In this document: positions 22,187-34,100 of the stretch, piece after piece
How positions within the stretch are numbered: the stretch's first letter is position 1
Layout: each line of letters begins with the position of its first letter
DNA from: Ornithodoros turicata
Taxonomy: Eukaryota; Arthropoda; Arachnida; Ixodida; Argasidae
Direction: 5' to 3'
DNA: 64,000 nucleotides
Assembly (NCBI RefSeq): GCF_037126465.1
Contig: NC_088207.1
Coordinates: 39,554,143 to 39,618,142, forward strand
Notes under the pieces: generated by a model
What the model was told of the DNA's origin: nothing
What the model saw: the letters and a program-made list of their open reading frames with translations, nothing else
Databases searched by the model: none
Position numbers and translations under genes: made by a program

Positions 22187-25100
22187 TTAACTATGATAAT
22201 ACAGACCACAGTAGCTTCCATCCAATGGGCTTTCCGAGACTAACTTTGCAAGGTGGGAGGTAAATGACATGGACTCTGCCTTTTGTCTTTTGAGGAACGC
22301 ATCCAGTTGATCCAAAGTAACAGCGTCTGCCCCTCGGCCATAACTGGTTGCTTGCATAGGACTGCATTCTTTTGCTGGATGGAAAGTTGTTCTTGGTAAT
22401 ACCCACCCACAGTTATAGAGATGCACACACACCCCAGTACTCCCACTCCCAGTAATGAGCACTCACAGTCAGAAACTGGAATGGACAATGTAGTCTTCCC
22501 AACTGGGGAAGCCCAATGCAGGGCATCATTCCAAAACTGTGGAACACTGAAGCTGTACAGCTCGTCTTCCATGTAGTGTGCGATGTACTCCTTGCCAGTG
22601 GACTGCGGTAGAATTTGCAAATGAAGTTTTAAAAAATAAGAAAGATCAATACAAAGGAAGAATTGTTGCATAGGGCAGCTTTGCCATTTGACCATCATGC
22701 CACTAATGTTTCACAGAAAACAGCAAGATGGGAAAGCAGGTAATAGTATTTTAGTATTCTAAACCTAGAAGGAAATTTCTTAAGGTATTCTGGCCCTAAT
22801 TAACATCATCCTTGTAAATTCCCAGACAAAATAAATCGGAGTATGTTATTCTATGACTTTTGTACAGAGTGGCTCATTTTCAATGCGATAACTTTCGAAT
22901 GCATCATTACATGTTGGGCAGGTGAGAGGTCAAGGGTTGTAGTGACCACACCCTGCAAGGAACCTACCGGATCGAAAAAATTTGTGCTTCTCAGGATGTG
23001 ACAGTGACAGTCGTGGATTATACTGGCCCAAGGTATTTGCTTCTGTTTAGGGCCACCATGAGACTTCAGCGCTTCTTGTGTGCTGAGTTGAGACAAGATC
23101 AAGAAGGCATCAGCTGAAACTTGCATGCAAGTTTGGGACATTCAATGTCTACTCTTCACAGTACACTACAAAATACAGTGACCACATAAGCTTAACTTAT
23201 AGTATCGCCACTGAGCCATGCAGCATTATGATGCACATTTGAAAGCAATGCCAATTCCTGCTTCACTCAAGAAATTCTCATCTGATGCAAGATATGTGCA
23301 GTCCTTCAATAGCAAACTGTGTGACTGCCGTTGCTTACAATGATTATACCTAAAGCAGATCATTGTTGTAGTATAACCCCATGTAGTCAACTACCCCTTT
23401 ATAATGTGACTGTGACTGTGATAATGTTTATTAATAATCGTTCATTAACAATAATTGTGCAAGATGCATTGTATTAGAAGGCGCAGGAGGACATGATGCC
23501 CAAGCAACTCGTACCAAGTTACTGGCGTCCTAGGCAGTGTCTGAGCCTGCAAGCTTAGGATCAGAATGCGCTCATTGATGAATGAACCTGAACATGAACC
23601 TGACTACTTAGCAGCCCATTAGTTAATTAATGAATACAGTCAAACTCCTTTACAACGAAACTCAGGGGACAGCAAAAAAAGTTCGCAGTAAAGGTATTTT
23701 CGTTAAAAAGGATGCCCATTATTGGACCTATAGGGCTCCAGCGGGACCGCAAAAAAATTTGCTGTAGTGGTATTTTCGTTAAAAAGGTGTTCGTTATAAA
23801 GGAGTTTGACTGTAATTAATGTTTAGTTCATCGTCAATAAGTAGTAAATATGTGTACACAGGGGCTTCGCACGTATGCATGATGCATGAGTCACAAATAT
23901 TTCTATATTAACATCAGCACGTCCACTTCCCTGTACACAAACTGCTGCAGACCACGCTTCTCCCCACAGCGAATCAACGCTGCCAGGCGGTGAGTTGATT
24001 GATGGAAAAGCATGTGGACACAGCAAGTGAAGCTTACATAGTGACTGTACTAAAGACCATGCGTACCTTGCCATGAGAACTGTTGCACTGTGTTGGCACC
24101 TTGTAGCCTTGCACAAATGCTTAATGTACTCCCAGACAGTGTCCACCTCGTAGGGATCCCCATGAATAGGAGGAAGGCACAACGAAAGTACAACGTCGTG
24201 CAAGCGCAATAGGTACGACGGGTCATTCCAGTGGACATTGTAACCTGCAGCGGAAATTCTTCAAAGTGAGAAGGATTTTATGCTAATATACTGTAGTTCA
24301 CAGTTTTACAGTTACAGTATTTTAACATGTTTTGAAATCTAATGTGATGACGATGCAATGATGTAAATCAACACAGTGATGATGAAGAGAAAACTGTGAA
24401 GTCCTGAGAGGATCAATGCTTGGCAAAATTGAGAAATTCTACATAGAGGCTTCAGATCTTTGTCACCAGAAAAGATATTCTTTGAACTTGAAAAATTTGA
24501 CATAGTACCATAGCTTAAAAGTGCTGCAGAACTTGCAAGCCCCCCCCCCCCCCCCCCTTCTTTCTAAGTCTTGAAATGCAGCAGTGCTGCTACCTGGGTT
24601 GTGTGTTGATATTGTGTCAGCAGAAGCTACTGAATGTATCTATGTAGATAGTACAGTAGACTTCCGTTAATACGACTTCCGATAATTCGATTTTCCACTT
24701 AATTCGATCGAATTCGAAGGTCCCGACAAATGACCGTATGCCTCTATTGATAAAAAAGTTCGTTATTTCGAACGTGAAATCAGTGCACATCGTGTAATTC
24801 GATCGATGCGTCCGCGAACCAGGCATCCGCGTCGCCCGCACCGCACATACAAGATAAAGTTCGCCCTAAAGTTCAGGTGGCAGATCGGCAGACGACGATT
24901 GAACAGTACCGATCCGTTCCCATAACCGCGAGTTTTTGTGCACCGAACGCTATCGTATTTGCGTACGTAAGCGATAGCGTTTGTGGTTCTGCGCACGCGC
25001 AAAACATAGAGCTTCACACATTGTGCAGAACCACCACGCATCTCTTGCGTACGCAAAGCCAATGGCGTACGATGCACTAAAACTCAATTCATTTGGTGGT

Positions 25101-28100
25101 GGTGGGTGGTGGTTCGTGCCGGGCGAGGAGGAAACGTCTCTTTCTCGTGTTTGCTTTCCGTTTATTGTTCTACGTTTCACCGGGCTTTCGTTCGGAAACT
25201 GTTCGTGCAACAAGAGTCCGATACACAACGTGCGCTCGACGAGTTTCGAATTTCGATGACTTCGTGGAAGTGGACATCGTCGTCGTCAGACGTGTCCTGC
25301 CCGGGCAAGATGGCGGAAGCGAAACTGAAGACGATATCGCCGAGCGCATTCAGTGGGTGGGTGCGTGCACGCACGCACACTGCGAGCTTTCCGCGAAATC
25401 GTCTACAGTTTCGCTTCCGCCATCTTGCGCGGGCAGGACACGCCTGGCACCGATGTTTTAGCGCGCGCGAGAGCGCTCTATGTGCAATGTGTCGAGATGC
25501 GCGTTTCAAGCGTGAGCGACAGCAGAGGAATGCACAAAGGTGACATTGACCTCTACAATTTTTCTGCCTATTCTTTAATTCGACCTTCGGATAATTCGAT
25601 CAAATTTCGCGTTCCCGTCAGGGTCGAATTAACAGAAGTTTACTGTATAGTGAAAGAAAGCAACAACATATTTCAAGCCTCAAAATGCTGAACCAATTTG
25701 AATATTTCCTTGTGACTCGCTGCCAGAAGTAGTACACAACTTTTAGAGCGATTACTTGGCGCAAACGGAGGAACAGCAGACAACTCACATGAGAGATTCA
25801 GTTCAGGAGGTGCAACTGTTAATCTTGCAAGGGACTCTGAAGCAAGAACATGTGCCAAGTGTTCCACTGCATTATTGTATAGCTTCAGAACCAGGTGCGG
25901 AAACTAGAGAAGGAAGACTCTTTATGTTCATGAAATTTTGCTGCTTAAAAGGGCCTACCTGCGGGTTGTTTTGCATTGCAATGATATCACCATAAATGAC
26001 ATCGAAGGAGAGTTCAACAAGAGCCTTTTCTGCAAAATCCTTCAGATAGTCGCTACAGAGCCCAGGGACATTAGATCTCGCTGCTGCACACCACTCCAAT
26101 GCTTCTTCGATCTTAAAAAGGAATGCTCTATTAGGCGAAACACTTCTCTGCGCAAGTCAAAATTTGAAGTAGCACTTGGAATGGTATAGCCCCTGTTTTT
26201 CTGTTGTGACAGGTTTGGTATTGCATGGAAATGGAGAGCATATTTCCTTATATTATAGCACCTTATATATTATACCTTATATAGTACACAGTATTCTATA
26301 CAGGGTACTGTACAGCGAGCGATAAAAGAAAAGCAAGTGGTACTTTTCTGCTACTTGAGTAAGAAACAGATACTGCTTCACTAGTAGCACCTGTTTCTTA
26401 GTCAAGTAGCTGAAAAGTAGTGCTCGTTTCTCTTTTATCGCTCCCATTAAATAAAATTTCTAGACACGTTAGAGCAAACACCCTGTATAGTTCATGTAAT
26501 ATAGCATAGTAGAGCATATAATATAATACACAGGGTGTGTCATGTAACGTGTCAATGAATTTTATTTAAAGAGAGCATTAAAAGAAAACACGACCATTAC
26601 CTTACTGGTACTTGAGTAACAAACAGGTGATACTGTTCATGTAGCACCTGCATGTAACTCAAGTAGCAGAAAAGTAGCAGTCGTTTTTCTTTTATTGCTC
26701 TCTTCAAATAAAATTTATTGACACATTACGTGAGACACCCTGTATATCATAATACCTTCATTAGAACAGTGCAAGGCAGGGGAACTGGGGAGCTGCGCTG
26801 ACAATTGACCAACTTGCATTACGTACAGCACATACTTGAAACGAGCAATAAGCGCCTCACAGAAAAACAGGGGCATTAGTCAGGAGGGAAAAGGAAGAGA
26901 AATCCAGTGTACCAAATGTCTGAACCCTCGCTCCTCCGCAGAATGAGGACCCAGGACAAGCAACTTTTCAGGTGGAAAGAGTAGCTGTTGAAGCCAGTCC
27001 AAAGCAAAAGCTTTCATGGCTGCAGAAGATGTAGACTTTTCCTGCGAAATGTCTAGAAGACATACTGGAGGAACAGGATCAAGTTTTGATATTGATACAG
27101 CCAGTTCCTTGAGGCGCCGCGGCACACTGTCCTACAAGAACGAGGAAATGGGGCACAATGCATATCATAGCACAAAAACAAGAATACCAATAATTACACA
27201 GGGGCTCCAATAATTGTGAGGGGTTACACAGTAACGCCTCACACAGTATACTCAGGAGGACCGGGAATAGATCACTGCATTACAGTATGCATACACAAAT
27301 GCATATGCGTGCAATATATGCACATGCAATGCAATGTTCTCCCATTATTCCGTGTAATAGAATGTCGGTACATAAGGCAAATCTTCACAGAAATCACGCT
27401 CAACCTTAGTCTCACCCTCCTGTACTTATATGCTGCAGTTACCTCAGCATTAGAAATTCTTGTCAAACTCTGCTGTGCCAGTAAGTAAAACGTACATAAA
27501 TAACGTGGAAGTTCATGAGCAACAATCAAACATGAGCAAACCTACCATTCAACTTGCAAGTCAATAGATTTGCAACACAATATGTACGCATTACGTGGCC
27601 AAGCATTGTGCTTATTTTGAGAATGCATGTTAGACATGTAGCCTTGTAAGTATGTACGTACCTCAAACTGAGGTGTTGCAATGAAGAGCACAGCTGATGT
27701 GCCGAGGAGTGCTTGTGGACGCCCCAGGTGATCCAAAGGCATGTCAGGAGGGGTACAGTTGACTGCAGTGATACAGAAAGGTACGTTTGCTTCTTCGCTG
27801 TTAATGTATGTTGTAACCTGTGACGAATAATGCACAGCCATACAGTAAACCAGCTGCTCATTACTGGACTCACTCTTTTCCTCACTGAAGAATGCTATTA
27901 TAACGAGTGTGCGCTTTTTATTCATGTGGCAATGCCAAATCTGTAAGGTCGCACCCTACTTGCAACTTGTTATCAATTGCGACACTTAGCTGTTTGAATT
28001 ATGAAATCCGTGAGTTTTGGGTTTTTTTATAAACAATTCCCAGCATTAAATGTAAAGATCTTGCCTCATTATTTATTCCCATCTGCATCTCCCCCCTGCC

Positions 28101-31100
28101 CACTTCCACAGGGGGAGGCTGGGCAAGGAGGAAAGCCATCCCAGATTCGCAAATTAAAGTACGAATTAACATGTACAGTATTTATTCGCATACTGGACAT
28201 ACTGACATACTGGACACACTCGTGCACTAAATGCATCCCTAGCTGAGCGTCGAAATGGTGGTACTTTTTGGTTCCCCTCATATTAAACAATCTCGGACAC
28301 CAGTAGTACGGGCAGAACGTCTCCCGCGTATTAAACGCACCCCCCCAATGACACGATGTTGTTGGGTAAAACATGAGAGTCTTATAAGTGAGTAAATACG
28401 GTAGCAAACATTCGTTATCTCGCAATCGACGCTATTCCATACATAATTTACTTCTTAAATACGAAAGCGGCAAGGGAAGTAAAATGCATACCCTTCTATG
28501 AATATGCATTTAGGTGTGCAGTAAATTTTACTTCATATATCTGTGTTTTCACTCCAAGCAGATTAGGTGCACAGAGAAAGAAGGCTAGGAGGTGGAACTT
28601 TTCACTCTCCCATGACCAGATCACGTATCAGGAGCAGCTCCAGCCTGCAGCGCCACCTGTTGCACAAGGACTCGAAGCTTACGAATCTTGCGGCCACACG
28701 ATGCTGTCGCTGTCAGCATCGCCTTGCTCGACGCTGTTTGCTTGGCCGTTTGTGTTTGAGTCTCCCACTGCCTCCAGCTCATGTAAGGCTTTAGGACGAT
28801 CTAGCAATGTGCACTCCTAGCAGATGGGTACGCTGCACCATCGACAGAAGTGGCGCAAATGCAGACGACGCAATAAAAACACAAAAACATCAAACGCTGC
28901 TGCCGTCATCGCGCTCCCACCGTCTGCTCATTAGAGCCGACAGTTAAGAGCACGGAACTGTTTCCAGTGGATTGCGCTGAACAAGAAGCGCTTAATTGCC
29001 GTCCCTCAGTGTCTTGTCACGTCCCTCAGTGTAAGGCAAGAAATCAAAGAGTTACCGATACGGCCCCACTTCAGTGTAAACTGAACTTAAGTAAACTTTA
29101 CACTTCAGTGTAAACTGAAGTGGCCGTGTGAGCTCGAAGTGAGAAACCTGAAGACCAGAAAGATGCCGAAGCCTCAAGATCAGGCATCTCTGGCGGAGAG
29201 AAGAAAAGGACAGCGCCCTCTTTAAAAACGAGAGTCACAAGACATGAAGGAGTGCTCGAGGAGACTTCAACAGGTGAATATGTGCACCCTGATGTAACGC
29301 AATCTAATTAAAAGTTGTTATTTACCGAATGTGTCATCACACATTCTATTGTCTGTCCGCTCCGCACCTCTGAACATTACTCGAACCACCAAAGGGGAGA
29401 AGAAACGTTACTCTGTTTGTTTTCATCCGTAGAAGCTGCCGTATGAATCGTGAAGAGAATACATTCCATACAAAAGTGCAAAGCGAAACACAGCGTAGTG
29501 CAAGCAACGGCCTTTTTCTCCCTCTCCCAGTGTGACACACTTTGGTTGCCATGAGTTTCACCTCTTAGTCTTCTTTCTCCATGATTAGGTGAAACAAAAT
29601 TACGCAAAAATTAGAAGATCAGAAGATGCATGCTATTACCTTTTCATGAGACAAAGACACCTGATGTCGAGAAAATCCGAGCTTTTTCATAACCTTCGCA
29701 GACAGGTCATCAAGTTCCCTCTGCTTCCTACTTGGAAGTGACACAAGCAACTTGAAAGGAAACTGGAAAGTGCCGCGAGTTTTTCTCAAAACTCTCGAAA
29801 TGTCCATTGGTGCCCACTCCAGTTCATCGTGAAGAACTTTCAGCGTGACTGCAACATCTGGTGAGGAATAATGATTCTCTTTACAGCCGCATGACTGAAC
29901 GTGATGAAAATAAATATAAATCCTAAAAATAAGAAAATGCAATACAAAAATAATTGCTATTTATTTATTTAAAGGCCCTATTGTCTTTGTGTGTCTGTGA
30001 TACGAACAACTTACCAAGACACTTCTCCACACGACGGTGTTCTCCAAGCATCACTCGTTGTCTTTTCGGGCAGATCCTCAGTTCAGGATCACTCAGGTTA
30101 AAAAACAAGTTTGGAATAGCTGGGAAGGTTTCACGAGCAACCCGCTGGGACTTCTGCTCGTTTTTGTATTCCAACCACCTTCAAAGTTCAGGGGTGTAAC
30201 ATAACACAACATGAATTAGAAATTAATGCTTCAGTATCAACAAATGCTGCAACTAAACTTCTAATCACTATAATGGCAAAAATGCAGCATGACACACTTG
30301 TATCACATAGCATCATATCGAGTGCAGTTGTACCGTCCATCCAACGAAAGATGAAACAAATCCTGAAGTCACAATGATATGATTCACATCGTCATCTTTC
30401 TTCCTGCTTGCCCTGTGCTTACTGAGCATGGAGGATTTCCATAGTGCTGCTCATGATTTGAGTCTATTTCAGAGTAAAAAGGCTCTGTTGTAGGAGCAAC
30501 AGTGAGCACATCTCTCCCCTAATAAACTTTACCTTTCGAGGCACACTTTTGTATTAGTGAAAGAGAGCCTCTTTTCTTAAGAGCATAATTTGTTGTGGTT
30601 CTATTATTTCAAGCTGACACTGAAATGGCTACAGACTGTATGTGTGTTTCACCTTACACTTAGTGGAGTACAATAGAACCCAGATACAAGTCAATGCCTC
30701 TAACAAAAATAAAAGGAAATCTTGAAAAGGGCTAACCGTTTAAAGGATGTTCGCAAGAGCCGCAGGTTGTTGTATGAGTGTGCTCTAGAAAGTTTCATAT
30801 GATAGAGTGCCCTTTCCTTTGTGAATACAGAGGCAGCGACATCTTGCACTTCAGATGCTATGGCATCTGAGAGCAGACTGCTCCCTATATCTTCACTTTG
30901 TTTGTCCCACAGTTCTTGCAGTGCCTCCCTATGGCATGATCTGGAAAGGCATAAGCATACTCAAGGCTTCAGGTGCATCACAAACATGCGTACTTGGGCA
31001 AAGGGTGTCATTACCTGCACAAACTGCCGAGATCTTCGTTCACAACTTCCAAGGTCATTTCTTCCACGAGTGCTGCATGGCACCGACGCTCAGCTTCTTG

Positions 31101-34100
31101 CGCTTGTTCTCTGGCTAACTGCTTAGCAATCAGAATCTCCTGCAGTCTCTGCTCTTTTGCATACAGATACACCTCTTGGGAAAGCTCCCTAATGCATGAG
31201 ACATCAATTATATCACTTAAAGGGATATTAGAAGCAACAAAGTTTTAACTACAAAAATAACTTGCCTCGCAGATACAGCTGTTACCTCTTCCAGCAGTTC
31301 CCTTGCCAAATGCTCCGACCATTCCATTAAAATGACTTCGTGCCCCGTCGAGTAGGCATAATCAACTATTGTCTCATTGATGATGTCACGTGCAACATCC
31401 TTAATTGCCTACGGGACAGTTCAAAATTCCACCATAAACACAGTATGAGAAACAGAGAAACTATGGTACACGCACTACAAAGGCCAAGCCTTTACATACG
31501 TGAATGTAATATATCAAATATATCAATATCAAATCCATTCACCTCATTCGAGTACAGCGGAGCAGGAGGGGCGAAGGAAGGAGGCTGAGACTCGAACGCA
31601 GTAGTCACCGCAAATGTATTTTGTAGTTCTTGCGCTGGTGTTTCTGAGCTGCTCTCTCCCCAACCTGCAGGCGCAGCAAAATATTACCACTAAGCAGCAT
31701 ATAATTATAAAAATAACAACAATAATGAAAAACAGGAAGAGATTTCTTCCCTCCGGCTCCCCCTCATGTACAGCTTGCGACATACTTGTCTGGAATCTCC
31801 AGCCCGTGGCAGAGCAGTCCCCCATCGGCGGTGTCGTGCGCGGACCCGTACCATTATCGCCCCCGAGGGGAGGCCGTGCTTCACACACCACCACCAGTCA
31901 GGAGAGATCATTTGTGAGTCTAGTGCGTCGTCCACTAGCGTTCTTTCTCGCCCAAGCTAGCAGACAACGCCCAAGTATCAGAGATGACCTCTCCCAGTTG
32001 GTGGCGTTGTGTGAAATACGGCCTCACATCGAAGATGATAATGGTACGGGTCCTTCACGCACGACACCGCCAATAAGAGACGGCTCCGCCACAGGCGGGA
32101 GATTCCAGAGAAGTATGTCGTGAGCAGTACAATATACGTATTAACACTCGGACATTCCGAAATAATCTTGAACTTTTGTTGTGTTTTTTACCAGTGGGAA
32201 CCATGCTTTACAGAACTGCAACTTACACTTTCTCACTTGGTCCCCGGCATCATAGGCAGCAGGACGAAGTGTCCCATCTGTCATGAAACTATCATGGGGA
32301 ATGTAGCTGTCAAGAGGATCAGAAGGTAGCGGGCTTCCATTTACAACCTTTAATGTGAATTCAGGAGATAAATAAACAGATATAACTAGCTGCAGAACTG
32401 AACTTACCTCACCAATGGAGCATGTGCGTTTGTTCTCTACCAGTAACTTTGAACGTCCTTTCTGTTCCCACCCTCTTCTCGTTGAAAATATTACATTTCC
32501 TCCTCCTTCACGAAGTGGAGCTCGCTCCAGTTGCATCTGTGAGGAACGGTCGAGGTAGAGGAACATTTCATCCGCAGCTTGCCCCAAGCACGTGGCAAAG
32601 TCCTGCGCTTCCGCGGCATCGTCGAATTTCAGCTGGTCCACGAGCGTGGACAAAGGAATCTAGAAAGTGAACAATTCCTTCTTGCGGATTATGACAGCTC
32701 TACTGAAATGAATCCCTTACCTCTTCCTTGTGGCTTGTCGGTCTGCACGCTTTCAGCATGGTCTGGAGGGCCTGCGTGCGCACTTGTGCGAAGTAGCGAT
32801 GGAGCAAACAGGAACTCAAATATGGAGCCTCTGCTGCAACCCGGAAAAACCGCACATAATTGTGGCAGTTTAGAGCTTCAGAAGCAGCCACAGAGAGAGA
32901 CACTTCGGGAGATCGTCGAATATCCTCTGGAAGCTGCTGCACTTGCCTGCATCCAAGACAACACAGCGCAGGTATGTAACAAATGCAAAGAAATATCTTG
33001 TAGATTACTAAATCACTTCTCTAGCAGATTCATGTGCTTTAGAAAGCCACATTTCGGTCACAGAATGAAGCAAGCACACGCCACGATCTTTTAACACTGT
33101 GTTCGGCAATAGCTTCAGTGATTAAAATGTAGTCGTACTATTGCGCATACATAATGTATACATACTTCGCACTATGCAATCGGTGTGCCATAATTATAGG
33201 ACAACATTCATTGCACAACACTTTCACAGACAACTTTAAGAGGAAGTCACCGAAAGATTGCAAAATGCTACATCAAATTGGATGCCATATGGATGCAACC
33301 AGTGAAGGTTTTCAAAAGCGAATAAAAATGTGATGGAATTTCAGCACTAGTTACGGAACAAAGCCAGAAACTGTCGTAAAGAAAACACCATTTATGGAAC
33401 CTCTGTAGCAGCAATGGATTGTACAAATAAGTATGAATGAAAAATATAAATAAGAATGTACTGAAAAATCATATTCCTGAAATGTAATACTATACCCCGA
33501 TCTTCTTGCATGTGCCAGGTATTGCAAGGAAGAGGAACGAGCATGTAGGTCTAACTCACCAGACAATGTCTCCCTCGTTAAGATGAAGAAGCACATCGTA
33601 AGCACGAAACTCCGCCTCATTATGACAACGCACGCCACGAAGCGAAATATCATAATACAGGTGCTTCAACGTCTGCAGGCATTTGCCTAGGTTCTCGTCG
33701 TTGATCTTCGAATCAAACGTCGTCATGTCCTCTTCGATGAGCACCGCGGCACAATGAATATGGAAGCGAGCACATTTCTCGACGAGCGACACACTTATCA
33801 GGTCGCAGAGGTGCTGCTGTGTGATGTCCTGCAAAGGGTAAGGCACTCTTCACAATCACTTCTGGGCCGGCACTTGCTGGCACACCTTACCTTGCGAATA
33901 GCGCGTGTGCGGTTCCATATGAAGTCATACCACTCTCCAACAGGAACGCTTTCCTGTATGTCCATGATGTTGCACATGAGATAGTCCATGGTGAGAGAAA
34001 GCACAGAAGGAGGCCGCAGTTCATGTGGAAGAGGCTCCTCCTGATCAGCCGACGAGCGACTGTATTCCTTAACCATCCGCCTGGGGTCCATCACACCATC

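Noticed and set aside
25106..25543. Overlapping 110-145 codon frames on both strands
   Set aside because: They arise from GC-rich palindromes inside a Tigger-like element, with no known domain and mirrored frames on the opposite strand.
25673..25788. Possible GANP stop codon at 25673, which would end the gene early
   Set aside because: A strong donor (CTCTCAT|GTGAGTTG) at 25789 closes phase exactly with the exon at 24244, and coding-quality exons continue to 22187.
29858..29894. Alternative acceptor for GANP exon 16 at 29895, seeming to extend the frame upstream
   Set aside because: Its phase does not match the previous exon and would create an immediate stop; the acceptor CCTCACCAG at 29858 fits.
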